The notes under the pieces were generated by a model, which worked only from the letters and a program-made list of their open reading frames with translations, had not been told where the DNA came from and ran no database searches. From JAEVLT01 sp050496765 (GTDB lineage: Bacteria > Bacillota > Bacilli > Bacillales > Cytobacillaceae), in NCBI RefSeq assembly GCF_050496765.1, contig NZ_JBNWEO010000017.1, positions 186,001 to 250,000 of the forward strand: a DNA stretch of 64,000 nt, written 5' to 3'. Made by a program: the position numbers and the translations under genes. This document shows positions 1-8,130 of this stretch, piece by piece; the stretch's first letter is position 1; each line of letters opens with the position of its first letter.

Positions 1-1
1 C

Positions 2-85
2 CGCAAATTTAAGCTTTGCCGTATTTGTTTCCGTGAATTAGCATACAAAGGACAAATTCCTGGTGTTAAAAAAGCCAGCTGGTAA
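2..85 (+). CDS. rpsN: 30S ribosomal protein S14 type Z, 3' end only
   Basis: Only the last 27 codons are in the window; the gene begins upstream of base 1. The visible reading frame ends in the motif LCRICFRELAYKGQIPG, which carries a CxxC pair, one half of the zinc-binding site of the short, zinc-dependent S14. It stops with TAA at 83-85, 30 bases before rpsH. In Bacillus the zinc S14 sits at exactly this place between rplE and rpsH in the spc operon. The protein belongs to the head of the small subunit. Confidence 0.95.
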   Translation, partial: RKFKLCRICFRELAYKGQIPGVKKASW

Positions 86-115
86 AAAGAACAGCTCTGG
101 AAGGAGGTAAAAATA

Positions 116-514
116 ATGGTCATGACTGATCCAATTGCTGATATGCTCACTCGCATTCGGAATGCGAACATGGTGCGTCACGAAAAATTAGAAGTACCTG
201 CTTCTAATATAAAGAAGGAAATCGCGGAAATTTTAAAGCGCGAAGGTTTCATTCGTGATGTTGAATATATCGAAGACAACAAACAAGGTGTCATTCGTAT
301 CTTTTTAAAGTATGGTGCCAATAACCAGCGTGTAATCACCGGTCTAAAACGTATAAGCAAGCCTGGACTCCGTGTTTATGCAAAATCGAATGAGGTGCCA
401 CGCGTACTGAACGGTCTTGGTATCGCGCTAGTATCGACTTCGAACGGTATTTTAACGGATAAAGAAGCCCGCGCTAAACAAGTTGGCGGCGAAGTATTAG
501 CATACGTTTGGTAA
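116..514 (+). CDS. rpsH: 30S ribosomal protein S8
   Basis: A 132-residue protein, the usual length of Bacillus S8, beginning MVMTDPIADMLTRIRNA. S8 binds the central domain of 16S rRNA and is needed for assembly of the small-subunit platform. An AAGGAGG ribosome binding site at about 101-107 precedes the ATG at 116; a second ATG two codons on is possible but the MVMTDP start is the family norm. The C-terminal motif TDKEARAKQVGGEVLAYVW is intact. It lies between rpsN and rplF with short spacers, so it is translated from the long spc transcript. Confidence 0.98.
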   Translation: MVMTDPIADMLTRIRNANMVRHEKLEVPASNIKKEIAEILKREGFIRDVEYIEDNKQGVIRIFLKYGANNQRVITGLKRISKPGLRVYAKSNEVPRVLNGLGIALVSTSNGILTDKEARAKQVGGEVLAYVW

Positions 515-545
515 TTGATTTTTCGAATGAATGGAGGTGCAGTAA

Positions 546-1082
546 ATGTCTCGTGTAGGTAAAAAGCCAATCGAAATTCCAGCTGGAGTTACGGTTACTT
601 TAAATAACAACACTGTTACAGTAAAGGGACCAAAAGGCGAATTAACTCGCTCTTTCAATCCTGAGATCGGTATTCTTATTGAAGACAATATCATTAACAT
701 TTCCCGTCCATCTGACGAGAAGGAACTTCGCGCATTGCACGGTACAACTCGCGCTGTTATCGCCAATATGGTTGAAGGTGTTTCAAAAGGCTTTGAAAAA
801 AGCTTAGAATTAATCGGGGTTGGATATCGTGCACAAAAGCAAGGTACAAAACTTGTTTTAAACGTTGGATACTCCCATCCTGTTGAAATCGAGCCGGAAA
901 AGGGACTCGAAATCGAAGTACCAGCAAATACAAAAGTGATTGTTAAAGGTACGGATAAGGAACGTGTTGGCGCTCTAGCTGCCAATATCCGCGGAGTTCG
1001 TCCTCCAGAGCCTTATAAAGGCAAAGGGATCCGTTATGAAGGCGAGTATGTACGCCGCAAAGAAGGTAAAACTGGTAAGTAA
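546..1082 (+). CDS. rplF: 50S ribosomal protein L6
   Basis: A 178-residue protein starting MSRVGKKPIEIPAGV and containing the L6 signature PEPYKGKGIRYEGE near the C-terminus. L6 has two similar RNA-binding folds and sits near the sarcin-ricin loop and the L7/L12 stalk base of the large subunit. A good GGAGGTGC ribosome binding site lies just before the ATG. The length equals that of Bacillus relatives, with no truncation. It follows rpsH by 31 bases and precedes rplR, the standard spc order. Confidence 0.98.
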   Translation: MSRVGKKPIEIPAGVTVTLNNNTVTVKGPKGELTRSFNPEIGILIEDNIINISRPSDEKELRALHGTTRAVIANMVEGVSKGFEKSLELIGVGYRAQKQGTKLVLNVGYSHPVEIEPEKGLEIEVPANTKVIVKGTDKERVGALAANIRGVRPPEPYKGKGIRYEGEYVRRKEGKTGK

Positions 1083-1118
1083 TAGCTAGCCTATAGGCAA
1101 ACGAAAGGAGTGACGCAA

Positions 1119-1481
1119 ATGATTACGAAGCTTGATAAAAACGCTGTTCGCAAGAAAAGACATGCTCGTGTTCGTGCGAAATTAAGCGGAACTTCAACTC
1201 GTCCACGTCTAAATGTGTTTCGTTCTAATAAGCATATTTATGCTCAAGTTATTGATGATATGAATGGAGTTACTTTAGCAAGTGCTTCTACATTAGATAA
1301 AGATTTAAATCTTGAGTCTTCCAGCAACGTTGAGGCTGCTCAAAAGGTCGGAGAATTAGTGGCAAAACGTGCACTGGAAAAAGGTATCACTTCAGTTGTT
1401 TTTGACCGCGGAGGATACTTATACCACGGACGTATTCAAGCACTGGCAGATGCTGCGCGCGAAAACGGCTTACAATTTTAA
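1119..1481 (+). CDS. rplR: 50S ribosomal protein L18
   Basis: A 120-residue protein beginning MITKLDKNAVRKKRHARVR. L18 binds 5S rRNA together with L5 and L25-type proteins and helps fix it to the large subunit. An in-frame GTG exists at 1110, but the ribosome binding site GAAAGGAG (1103-1110) overlaps it and is correctly spaced for the ATG at 1119, which also gives the usual family length. The conserved segments RPRLNVFRSNKHIYAQ and FDRGGYLYHGR are present. It sits in the spc operon between rplF and rpsE. Confidence 0.97.
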   Translation: MITKLDKNAVRKKRHARVRAKLSGTSTRPRLNVFRSNKHIYAQVIDDMNGVTLASASTLDKDLNLESSSNVEAAQKVGELVAKRALEKGITSVVFDRGGYLYHGRIQALADAARENGLQF

Positions 1482-1506
1482 TAGATAAAGGAGGGACTAA
1501 AAAAAG

Positions 1507-2007
1507 ATGCGTCGTATAGATCCAAACAAACTTGAACTAGAAGAACGCGTAGTAACGATTAACCGTGTTGCGAAAGTTGTTAAAGGCGGACGTCGTTTCC
1601 GTTTTTCCGCTCTAGTAGTAGTTGGAGACAAAAACGGACATGTCGGTTTTGGTACGGGTAAAGCTCAGGAAGTACCAGATGCAATTCGCAAAGCAATCGA
1701 GGATGCGAAGAAAAACTTAGTGGAAGTGCCAATGGTTGGGACAACGATCCCGCACCAAGTAATTGGCTACTTTGGTGCTGGCGAAATCCTTCTTAAACCT
1801 GCTTCAGAAGGTACAGGAGTTATCGCCGGCGGCCCGGTTCGTGCAGTACTTGAGTTAGCAGGTGTTGCCGATATCTTGTCAAAATCTTTAGGTACAAATA
1901 CACCAATCAACATGGTACGTGCAACAATTGAGGGACTTAAACAATTAAAACGTGCTGAGGACGTAGCAAAATTACGTGGCAAATCAGTAGAAGAACTGTT
2001 AGGATAA
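1507..2007 (+). CDS. rpsE: 30S ribosomal protein S5
   Basis: A 166-residue protein with the double-stranded RNA-binding S5 fold: VVKGGRRFRFSALVVVGD in the first half and the GEILLKPASEGTGVIAGG signature in the second. S5 lies at the back of the small subunit near the mRNA entrance and affects decoding accuracy; spectinomycin-resistance changes in bacteria map to its N-terminal loop. The ribosome binding site AAGGAGGGA precedes the ATG. Length matches Bacillus S5. Next gene rpmD begins 14 bases after its stop. Confidence 0.98.
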   Translation: MRRIDPNKLELEERVVTINRVAKVVKGGRRFRFSALVVVGDKNGHVGFGTGKAQEVPDAIRKAIEDAKKNLVEVPMVGTTIPHQVIGYFGAGEILLKPASEGTGVIAGGPVRAVLELAGVADILSKSLGTNTPINMVRATIEGLKQLKRAEDVAKLRGKSVEELLG

Positions 2008-2021
2008 GGGAGGGAAATCAA

Positions 2022-2204
2022 ATGGCTAACAAACTTGAAATCACCCTTACTCGCAGCTTGATTGGTCGTTCACAAGATCAACGCGAAACAGTTAAAGCAC
2101 TGGGTTTGCGTAAAGTTAATCAAACAGTTGAGAAACAAGATAATGCTGCAATTCGCGGTATGATTAATAAAGTATCTCACCTTGTAACGGTTAAAGAACT
2201 CTAA
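2022..2204 (+). CDS. rpmD: 50S ribosomal protein L30
   Basis: A 60-residue protein, ANKLEITLTRSLIGR at the N-terminus, which is the complete bacterial L30. It occupies a small surface site of the large subunit near helix 38 of 23S rRNA and is absent from some bacterial lineages but kept in Bacillus. GGGAGGG lies just before the ATG. It is flanked by rpsE and rplO as expected in the spc operon. Confidence 0.97.
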   Translation: MANKLEITLTRSLIGRSQDQRETVKALGLRKVNQTVEKQDNAAIRGMINKVSHLVTVKEL

Positions 2205-2238
2205 TAACGATTCTTTTCTTTCATAAGGAGGTGCCAAT

Positions 2239-2679
2239 ATGAAACTTCATGAATTAAAACCTGCAGAGGGTTCACGTCAAGAGCGTAAACGTAAAGGTCG
2301 TGGTATTGGTTCTGGCAACGGCAAAACAGCTGGTAAGGGCCATAAAGGTCAAAACGCCCGTTCCGGCGGCGGCGTGCGTGTTGGATTCGAAGGTGGTCAA
2401 ACACCTTTATTCCGTCGTTTGCCAAAACGCGGATTTACAAACGTTAACCGTAAAGAATATGCTGTTGTGAACCTTGACGCTTTAAACCGCTTTGAAGATG
2501 GGACAGAAGTTACTCCAGAACTTCTGATTGAGTCACGTGTGGTGAAAAGTGAAAAAGCAGGAATCAAAATTCTTGCAAAAGGGAATGTAGAGAAAAAGTT
2601 GACTGTCAAAGCTCATAAATTCTCCTCTGCTGCCAAGGAAGCAATCGAAGCTGCTGGTGGAACTATCGAGGTGCTTTAA
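2239..2679 (+). CDS. rplO: 50S ribosomal protein L15
   Basis: A 146-residue protein with the typical glycine- and basic-rich N-terminal tail (KRKGRGIGSGNGKTAGKGHK) that threads into 23S rRNA, and a globular C-terminal half. L15 is a late-assembly protein of the large subunit. AAGGAGG stands before the ATG. Its TAA stop overlaps the ATG of secY by one base (TAATG at 2677-2681), a sign of translational coupling between the ribosomal gene and the translocase gene. Confidence 0.98.
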   Translation: MKLHELKPAEGSRQERKRKGRGIGSGNGKTAGKGHKGQNARSGGGVRVGFEGGQTPLFRRLPKRGFTNVNRKEYAVVNLDALNRFEDGTEVTPELLIESRVVKSEKAGIKILAKGNVEKKLTVKAHKFSSAAKEAIEAAGGTIEVL

Positions 2680-3974
2680 TGTTCCAGACAATCTCCAACT
2701 TTGTGCGCGTGGGTGATATAAGACGTAAGATCATATTCACCCTTTTGATGTTAGTGGTATTTAGGATTGGCACGTTTATCCCAGTTCCTAATGTAAATGC
2801 GGACATTCTTGGGGCGCAGGATAAACTGAGCGTGTTTGGACTCTTAAATACATTTGGCGGCGGCGCTTTAAAGAACTTCTCTATTTTTGCCATGGGCATC
2901 ATGCCGTACATTACGGCGTCGATCATCATTCAGCTTTTGCAAATGGATGTCGTGCCAAAATTTACGGAATGGTCGAAGCAAGGAGAAGCAGGCCGTCGTA
3001 AAATTGCCCAAGTTACCAGGTATTTTACGATCGTGCTTGGATTTATCCAAGCATTAGGTACCTCGTACGGGTTTAATAACTTGTCCAATGGCCAGTTAAT
3101 TCAAAACCCGGGTATTGGCACGTATTTATTAATTGCCGTTGTATTGACAGCTGGGACAGCGTTTTTAATGTGGTTAGGTGAGCTAATTACGGAAAAAGGC
3201 GTTGGCAATGGGATTTCTATAATCATTTTTGCTGGTATTGTTGCGGGTATCCCAACGGTTGTAAACCAAATTTACGTACAGCAGTTTGAAAATGCAGGAC
3301 AGCAGTTATTCCTTCGAATTGTTACAGTGCTTCTCATTGCACTGGCGGTTATTGCCGTCGTGGTTGGGGTTATCTTTATTCAACAAGCATCACGTAAAAT
3401 TCCAATTCAGTATGCAAACCGGGTAGTGGCCGGACGTACTCCTGTTGGAGGACAATCGACCCACATGCCGTTAAAAGTGAATGCAGCTGGCGTTATTCCT
3501 GTCATTTTTGCGGTATCGTTTATTGTTACACCACGGACGATTGCTTCGTTTTTTCCAAACAATAGTGTAACATTATGGATTGAAAGGGTTTTTGATTATA
3601 CCCAACCAATCGGAATGATCATCTATGCAGCGTTAATCATCGCGTTTACGTATTTTTACGCTTTTATTCAGGTAAACCCGGAGCAGGCTGCGGAAAACCT
3701 GCAGAAGCAGGGCGGCTACATTCCTGGCATTCGTCCTGGAAAGAAAACGCAAGAATACTTGACACGTGTACTATATCGTTTAACATTTGTCGGCTCCATC
3801 TTTTTGGCAGCCATCGCGGTACTACCTGTGCTGTTTATAAAGATCGCCAATTTGCCGCAAACGGCTCAAATTGGTGGTACGAGTTTGCTTATTGTTGTCG
3901 GTGTAGCACTGGACACGATGAAACAGCTGGAAGCACAGCTTGTCAAACGCCACTATAAAGGGTTCATAAAGTAA
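2679..3974 (+). CDS. secY: protein translocase subunit SecY
   Basis: A 431-residue integral membrane protein with about ten hydrophobic segments, beginning MFQTISNFVRVGDIRRKIIFT. SecY forms the channel of the SecYEG translocon through which unfolded preproteins are exported and membrane proteins inserted. The SecY signature segments KFTEWSKQGEAGRRKIAQ and the loop YANRVVAGR are visible. It starts inside the rplO stop codon and is followed, after a 28-base hairpin, by adk; secY-adk-map-infA is the usual Bacillus arrangement. Length is normal for the family. Confidence 0.98.
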   Translation: MFQTISNFVRVGDIRRKIIFTLLMLVVFRIGTFIPVPNVNADILGAQDKLSVFGLLNTFGGGALKNFSIFAMGIMPYITASIIIQLLQMDVVPKFTEWSKQGEAGRRKIAQVTRYFTIVLGFIQALGTSYGFNNLSNGQLIQNPGIGTYLLIAVVLTAGTAFLMWLGELITEKGVGNGISIIIFAGIVAGIPTVVNQIYVQQFENAGQQLFLRIVTVLLIALAVIAVVVGVIFIQQASRKIPIQYANRVVAGRTPVGGQSTHMPLKVNAAGVIPVIFAVSFIVTPRTIASFFPNNSVTLWIERVFDYTQPIGMIIYAALIIAFTYFYAFIQVNPEQAAENLQKQGGYIPGIRPGKKTQEYLTRVLYRLTFVGSIFLAAIAVLPVLFIKIANLPQTAQIGGTSLLIVVGVALDTMKQLEAQLVKRHYKGFIK

Positions 3975-3976
3975 AT

Positions 3977-4004
3977 GGTTTTAGGGACAAGTGTCCCTGA
4001 AACC
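3977..4004. repeat. 13-bp inverted repeat between secY and adk
   Basis: GGTTTTAGGGACA (3977-3989) pairs with TGTCCCTGAAACC (3992-4004), with one G.T wobble and a two-base centre. It starts two bases after the secY stop codon and ends 27 bases before the adk start. There is no T-run after it, so it is not a standard intrinsic terminator. It resembles small dispersed palindromes of Bacillus intergenic regions, but that is inference; it could also be an mRNA processing or stabilising stem. Confidence 0.6.
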
Positions 4005-4031
4005 AATAAAAGCACGAGGGGGGGAACACGT

Positions 4032-4682
4032 GTGAATTTAGTATTAATGGGTCTTCCTGGTGCCGGGAAAGGTACTCAGGCCGAAAGAATTGTTGCGCAA
4101 TACGGCATCCCTCATATCTCGACAGGAGATATGTTCCGTGCAGCTATGAAAGAGGGAACTGAACTAGGTTTACAAGCAAAATCATTCATGGATAAAGGCG
4201 AGCTCGTTCCTGATGAAGTAACGATCGGTATTGTCCGTGAGCGTCTAAGCAAAGAAGATTGTCAAGCCGGCTTGATGCTGGATGGATTTCCTAGAACCGT
4301 TCCTCAAGCGGAAGCTTTAGAGCAGATTCTTGAAGGTTTAAATAAAAAGATTGATTATGTGATCAACATTGATGTTGACAAAGAAATCTTAATGGAGCGC
4401 TTAACTGGCCGCCGCATTTGTAAAAATTGCGGAGCGACTTATCATCTTGTCTTTAATCCTCCAGCTAATGAGGGAGTTTGTGACCGTTGCGGTGGAGAAT
4501 TATATCAACGGGCTGATGATAATGCTGAAACAGTACAAAACCGTTTGGATGTAAACATTCAACAGTCGCAGCCTTTGTTGGATTTCTATAACGAAAAAGG
4601 TTATTTACGAACCATTGATGGTCAGCAAGATATCGAGAAAGTGTTCGCTGAGATTGAACTACTGCTCGGGGGCTTGAAGTAA
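4032..4682 (+). CDS. adk: adenylate kinase
   Basis: A 216-residue enzyme that interconverts ATP + AMP and 2 ADP. It has the P-loop GLPGAGKGT (residues 7-15), the AMP-binding DGFPRTVPQA segment and a LID domain with four cysteines (CKNC and CDRC), the structural zinc site typical of Gram-positive adenylate kinases. The reading frame is open upstream to 3975, but the GAGGGGGGG binding site at about 4016-4024 and family alignment place the start at GTG 4032. Its TAA stop overlaps the ATG of map. Confidence 0.97.
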   Translation: MNLVLMGLPGAGKGTQAERIVAQYGIPHISTGDMFRAAMKEGTELGLQAKSFMDKGELVPDEVTIGIVRERLSKEDCQAGLMLDGFPRTVPQAEALEQILEGLNKKIDYVINIDVDKEILMERLTGRRICKNCGATYHLVFNPPANEGVCDRCGGELYQRADDNAETVQNRLDVNIQQSQPLLDFYNEKGYLRTIDGQQDIEKVFAEIELLLGGLK

Positions 4683-5428
4683 TGATCATTTGCAAAACCC
4701 CCAGGGAAATTGAGATCATGCGTGAAGCGGGCCGGATTGTTGCTTTGACCCACCAGGAGTTAAAAAAGCATCTTGTGCCAGGCGTCACAACCAAAGAATT
4801 GGATGAACTAGCAGAAGATTTCATTCGTAAACATGATGCATTTCCTTCTTTTAAAGGGTATAATGGTTTTCGCGGCAGCATCTGTACATCTGTGAACCAA
4901 GAACTGGTTCATGGCATTCCAGGTGATCGGGTCTTGCATGACGGCGATATAATCAGCATCGATATCGGTGCGAAGTATAACGGCTATCATGGAGATTCTG
5001 CTTGGACTTATGCTGTGGGAAAGATTGACGATGAATCCCAGCGTCTTTTGGATGTGACGGAGGAGTCTCTTTATGAAGGACTGAAAGAAGCAAAACCAGG
5101 TGAGCGTCTTTCAAACATCTCCCATGCGATTCAAAAATTTGTCGAGACAAACGGGTTTTCAATTGTACGCGAGTATGTTGGACACGGAGTAGGGAAAGAC
5201 TTACATGAGGATCCTGATATTCCTCATTATGGCCCTCCTAATAAGGGTCCACGGCTAAGACCTGGGATGGTACTTGCAATTGAACCGATGGTAAACGCCG
5301 GAAATCGATATGTCAAAACGTTATCCGATAATTGGACAGTCGTAACCGCTGACGGAAAACGTTGTGCTCACTTTGAACACACCATTGCAATCACAGAATC
5401 TGGTTTTGAAATTTTAACAAAATTATAA
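4682..5428 (+). CDS. map: methionine aminopeptidase, type I
   Basis: A 248-residue metalloprotease that removes the initiator methionine from new proteins. The five metal ligands of the pita-bread fold are recognisable in the segments SIDIGAKYNGYHGDSAWT (two Asp), GHGVGKDLHEDP (His), AIEPMVNAG (Glu) and HFEHTIAIT (Glu). The ATG is shared with the adk stop (TAATG), so translation is coupled. A one-domain type I enzyme without the SH3-binding extension, as usual in Bacillus. Confidence 0.97.
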   Translation: MIICKTPREIEIMREAGRIVALTHQELKKHLVPGVTTKELDELAEDFIRKHDAFPSFKGYNGFRGSICTSVNQELVHGIPGDRVLHDGDIISIDIGAKYNGYHGDSAWTYAVGKIDDESQRLLDVTEESLYEGLKEAKPGERLSNISHAIQKFVETNGFSIVREYVGHGVGKDLHEDPDIPHYGPPNKGPRLRPGMVLAIEPMVNAGNRYVKTLSDNWTVVTADGKRCAHFEHTIAITESGFEILTKL

Positions 5429-5442
5429 GCCAGGTGATTTCA

Positions 5443-5757
5443 TTGATCGAAGCCGGACAAATTCCGCAAGTAGGCCAATTTGCAATTGTTACTAGCGGCA
5501 GAGATACAGGTCAATATGGTATAATCATAAAGTTGCTGGATGGAAGATATGTTTTGCTGGCAGATGGGAATAAACGAAAGTTTGACCATCCAAAGAAAAA
5601 GAATATGCAGCATCTGCAATTCATTGATCGGGTTTCTCCAGAAGTTCAGACTAGTATTATGGAAACAGGGCGTGTAACAAACGGAAAACTTCGTTTTGCA
5701 CTCGCGAAATTTTTGAATGAGCGCCAATCTGATCAAGAGAAGGGAGACAATGTTTAA
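5443..5757 (+). CDS. KOW-domain RNA-binding protein of the spc operon
   Basis: A 104-residue protein with an N-terminal KOW-type motif (GQFAIVTSGRDTGQYGIIIKL, read as about residues 12-32), the same small RNA-binding fold found in L14e/L24-type ribosomal proteins. The function is not established; position between map and infA is conserved in Bacillus and suggests a ribosome-associated role. The frame is open from GTG 5434, but AGGTGA at 5432-5437 is placed for the TTG at 5443, which I choose. Its stop overlaps the infA start (TAATG). Confidence 0.8.
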   Translation: MIEAGQIPQVGQFAIVTSGRDTGQYGIIIKLLDGRYVLLADGNKRKFDHPKKKNMQHLQFIDRVSPEVQTSIMETGRVTNGKLRFALAKFLNERQSDQEKGDNV

Positions 5758-5975
5758 TGGCGAAAGACGATGTAATTGAAATAGAAGGTAAAGTGATTGA
5801 AACTTTGCCAAATGCGATGTTTAAGGTAGAATTAGAAAATGGCCATACTGTGCTGGCTCATGTATCCGGTAAAATTCGCATGCACTTCATTCGAATCCTG
5901 CCAGGTGATAAGGTAACAGTTGAGCTATCCCCGTATGACTTAACGCGCGGAAGAATTACGTATCGCTTTAAATAA
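5757..5975 (+). CDS. infA: translation initiation factor IF-1
   Basis: A 72-residue OB-fold protein, [19 protein letters not shown] at the N-terminus, identical in length to all bacterial IF-1. It binds the A site of the 30S subunit during initiation and acts with IF-2 and IF-3. The ATG overlaps the stop of the preceding KOW gene by one base. Followed by rpmJ after 37 bases, the standard spc-to-alpha junction in Bacillus. Confidence 0.98.
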
Positions 5976-6012
5976 TCTGCTTGCACTCCGTACTATTAAG
6001 GAGGTTAGGATA

Positions 6013-6126
6013 ATGAAAGTAAGACCATCTGTTAAACCGATCTGCGAAAAGTGCAAAGTTATCCGTAGACGCGGAAAAGTTATGGTTATCTGTGAAAACC
6101 CTAAACACAAACAAAAACAAGGTTAA
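6013..6126 (+). CDS. rpmJ: 50S ribosomal protein L36
   Basis: A 37-residue protein read from the ATG at 6013: [19 protein letters not shown] then [18 protein letters not shown]. It carries the Cys-x2-Cys, Cys, His zinc ribbon of the zinc-type L36, one of the smallest ribosomal proteins, which binds 23S rRNA near the L7/L12 region. AAGGAGG lies at about 5999-6005. It is too short for many gene callers but the protein is complete. Confidence 0.97.
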
Positions 6127-6147
6127 TTTTGAAGGAGGTGCATTCTT

Positions 6148-6513
6148 GTGGCACGTATTGCTGGTGTAGATATTCCACGTGAGAAACGTGTAGTAATCTC
6201 TTTAACTTACATTTATGGTATTGGTAAACCAACTGCACAAAAGATCTTAGCAGAGGCTGGTGTTTCTGAAGATACTCGTGTGCGTGATTTAACGGAAGAT
6301 GAATTAAATAAAATCCGTGATATTATTGACAAATTAAAGGTTGAAGGTGACCTTCGCCGTGAAGTTTCCCTTAACATCAAGCGTTTAATGGAGATCGGCA
6401 GCTACCGCGGTCTTCGCCATCGCCGTGGTTTACCGGTTCGCGGACAAAATACGAAAAACAATGCACGTACTCGCAAAGGTCCTCGTAAGACTGTAGCGAA
6501 CAAGAAGAAATAA
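6148..6513 (+). CDS. rpsM: 30S ribosomal protein S13
   Basis: A 121-residue protein starting with GTG (ARIAGVDIPREKRVVISL). S13 sits in the head of the small subunit and touches the P-site tRNA and bridge B1; its helix-two-turn-helix and the C-terminal RGQNTKNNARTRKGPRKTV tail are intact. GAAGGAGGTG precedes the start. It opens the alpha-operon part of the cluster (rpsM, rpsK, rpoA, rplQ). There is no rpsD between rpsK and rpoA, as usual for Bacillus. Confidence 0.98.
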   Translation: MARIAGVDIPREKRVVISLTYIYGIGKPTAQKILAEAGVSEDTRVRDLTEDELNKIRDIIDKLKVEGDLRREVSLNIKRLMEIGSYRGLRHRRGLPVRGQNTKNNARTRKGPRKTVANKKK

Positions 6514-6538
6514 TCGGTAAAGGAGGTTTTCTTTTAAA

Positions 6539-6928
6539 ATGGCACGTAAAACAAATACACGCAAACGCCGTGTGAAAAAGAATATTGAAGCAGGTATTGC
6601 TCATATCCGTTCAACATTTAACAATACGATTGTAACGATTACGGATATTCATGGAAACGCAATTTCATGGTCAAGTGCAGGTGCGCTTGGATTCAAAGGT
6701 TCTCGTAAATCAACTCCATTCGCAGCGCAAATGGCAGCTGAAACTGCTGCAAAAGCATCAATTGATCATGGAATGAAAACGTTAGAAGTTACTGTTAAAG
6801 GCCCTGGTGCAGGACGTGAAGCAGCTATTCGTGCTTTACAGGCAGCTGGACTTGAAGTAACAGCAATCAAAGACGTTACACCTGTTCCACATAATGGATG
6901 TCGTCCGCCAAAACGTCGTCGTGTTTAA
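6539..6928 (+). CDS. rpsK: 30S ribosomal protein S11
   Basis: A 129-residue protein with the S11 signature DVTPVPHNGCRPPKRRRV at the C-terminus, where an Asn-Gly pair is the site known to be converted to isoaspartate in other bacteria. S11 lies on the platform near the mRNA exit channel. AAGGAGG lies about 15 bases before the ATG, slightly far, and TTTTAAA fills the gap. The 177-base spacer to rpoA holds a long inverted repeat. Confidence 0.98.
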   Translation: MARKTNTRKRRVKKNIEAGIAHIRSTFNNTIVTITDIHGNAISWSSAGALGFKGSRKSTPFAAQMAAETAAKASIDHGMKTLEVTVKGPGAGREAAIRALQAAGLEVTAIKDVTPVPHNGCRPPKRRRV

Positions 6929-6934
6929 TTTTTT

Positions 6935-6998
6935 CTGTATAGAATTGGTATCGCATGTCTATAATGGGATATGATACTAATTCCGTGATTTTATACAG
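6935..6998 (+). promoter_or_regulatory. long two-part inverted repeat between rpsK and rpoA
   Basis: CTGTATA (6935-6941) pairs with TATACAG (6992-6998), and inside it GAATTGGTATC (6942-6952) pairs with GATACTAATTC (6973-6983) with one mismatch. The apical part holds TATAAT (6960-6965), a possible -10 box without a clear -35. It could be an mRNA leader structure of rpoA, an RNase site or a promoter embedded in a stem; the sequence alone does not decide. Confidence 0.55.
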
Positions 6999-7105
6999 AT
7001 GAATTTTCCAGTTGTTGTGCACAAAACGGGAACGTATACATGGGGGAATTTCGGTTGGATGGTGATCCTAGCCGGGGTTTCGACGTTTTGAAGGAGGGTT
7101 ATTTG

Positions 7106-8050
7106 ATGATCGAAATAGAAAAACCAAAAATTGAAACGGTTGAGATCAGCGATGATGCCAAGTACGGGAAATTTGTCGTAGAGCCACTTGAGCGTGGATA
7201 TGGTACCACTTTGGGTAACTCCTTACGTCGTATCCTATTATCTTCACTCCCAGGTGCCGCTGTTACATCGATTCAAATCGATGGGGTACTTCATGAGTTC
7301 TCAACAATTGAAGGCGTCGTAGAGGATGTAACATCCATCATTTTAAACATAAAAAAACTGGCTTTAAAAATCTACTCTGATGAAGAGAAGACGCTGGAAA
7401 TTGATGTGCAAGGTGAAGGTGTTATTACAGCAGCAAACATTACTCATGATAGTGATGTCGAGATCTTAAATCCAGATCTTCATATTGCAACATTGGGGAC
7501 AAATGGGAACTTGCGCATGCGTTTAACAGCCCGCCGCGGCCGTGGCTATACACCAGCAGATCAGAATAAACGCGAGGATCAACCAATCGGTGTGATTCCT
7601 ATCGATTCGATCTACACACCAGTTTCACGGGTATCTTATCAAGTGGAGAACACTCGTGTTGGTCAAATGTCTAACTATGATAAGCTAACGTTTGATGTTT
7701 GGACAGATGGCAGCACTGGACCAAAAGAAGCGATTGCTCTTGGTTCGAAAATTTTGACCGAACACTTAAATATTTTTGTTGGTCTAACGGACGAAGCACA
7801 GAATGCTGAAATTATGATCGAAAAAGAAGAAGATCAGAAAGAGAAAGTTCTTGAAATGACAATTGAAGAGCTGGATCTATCCGTTCGTTCATACAACTGC
7901 CTAAAACGTGCTGGAATCAATACCGTTCAGGAACTTGCGAATAAGACGGAAGAAGATATGATGAAAGTGCGCAATTTAGGCCGCAAATCACTCGAAGAAG
8001 TGAAGGCGAAATTAGAAGAGCTAGGATTAGGTTTACGTAAAGACGACTGA
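7106..8050 (+). CDS. rpoA: RNA polymerase alpha subunit
   Basis: A 314-residue protein, the Bacillus length, starting MIEIEKPKIETVEISDDAK. The N-terminal domain (about 1-230) dimerises and nucleates core assembly (motif RGYGTTLGNSLRRILLSS); the C-terminal domain (about 245-314) binds UP elements and activators with helix-hairpin-helix motifs (LDLSVRSYNCLKRAGI, VRNLGRKSLEEVK). The frame is open to 7040, but AAGGAGG at 7091-7097 fixes the ATG at 7106. Confidence 0.98.
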   Translation: MIEIEKPKIETVEISDDAKYGKFVVEPLERGYGTTLGNSLRRILLSSLPGAAVTSIQIDGVLHEFSTIEGVVEDVTSIILNIKKLALKIYSDEEKTLEIDVQGEGVITAANITHDSDVEILNPDLHIATLGTNGNLRMRLTARRGRGYTPADQNKREDQPIGVIPIDSIYTPVSRVSYQVENTRVGQMSNYDKLTFDVWTDGSTGPKEAIALGSKILTEHLNIFVGLTDEAQNAEIMIEKEEDQKEKVLEMTIEELDLSVRSYNCLKRAGINTVQELANKTEEDMMKVRNLGRKSLEEVKAKLEELGLGLRKDD

Positions 8051-8072
8051 CTAGTTAACAATGATTAACTAG
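8051..8072 (+). terminator. hairpin between rpoA and rplQ
   Basis: CTAGTTAA and TTAACTAG form a perfect 8-bp stem around a six-base loop, starting right after the rpoA stop codon. It is AT-rich and followed by CTGTTTTCTTGTT, not a clean T-run. It may act as a weak attenuator or an mRNA end-protecting stem rather than a full terminator, because rplQ depends on transcription through it. Confidence 0.45.
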
Positions 8073-8130
8073 CTGTTTTCTTGTTGACTGTCAAATTTTT
8101 TAACAACTTCAACAAAGGAGGGAACCCTTC

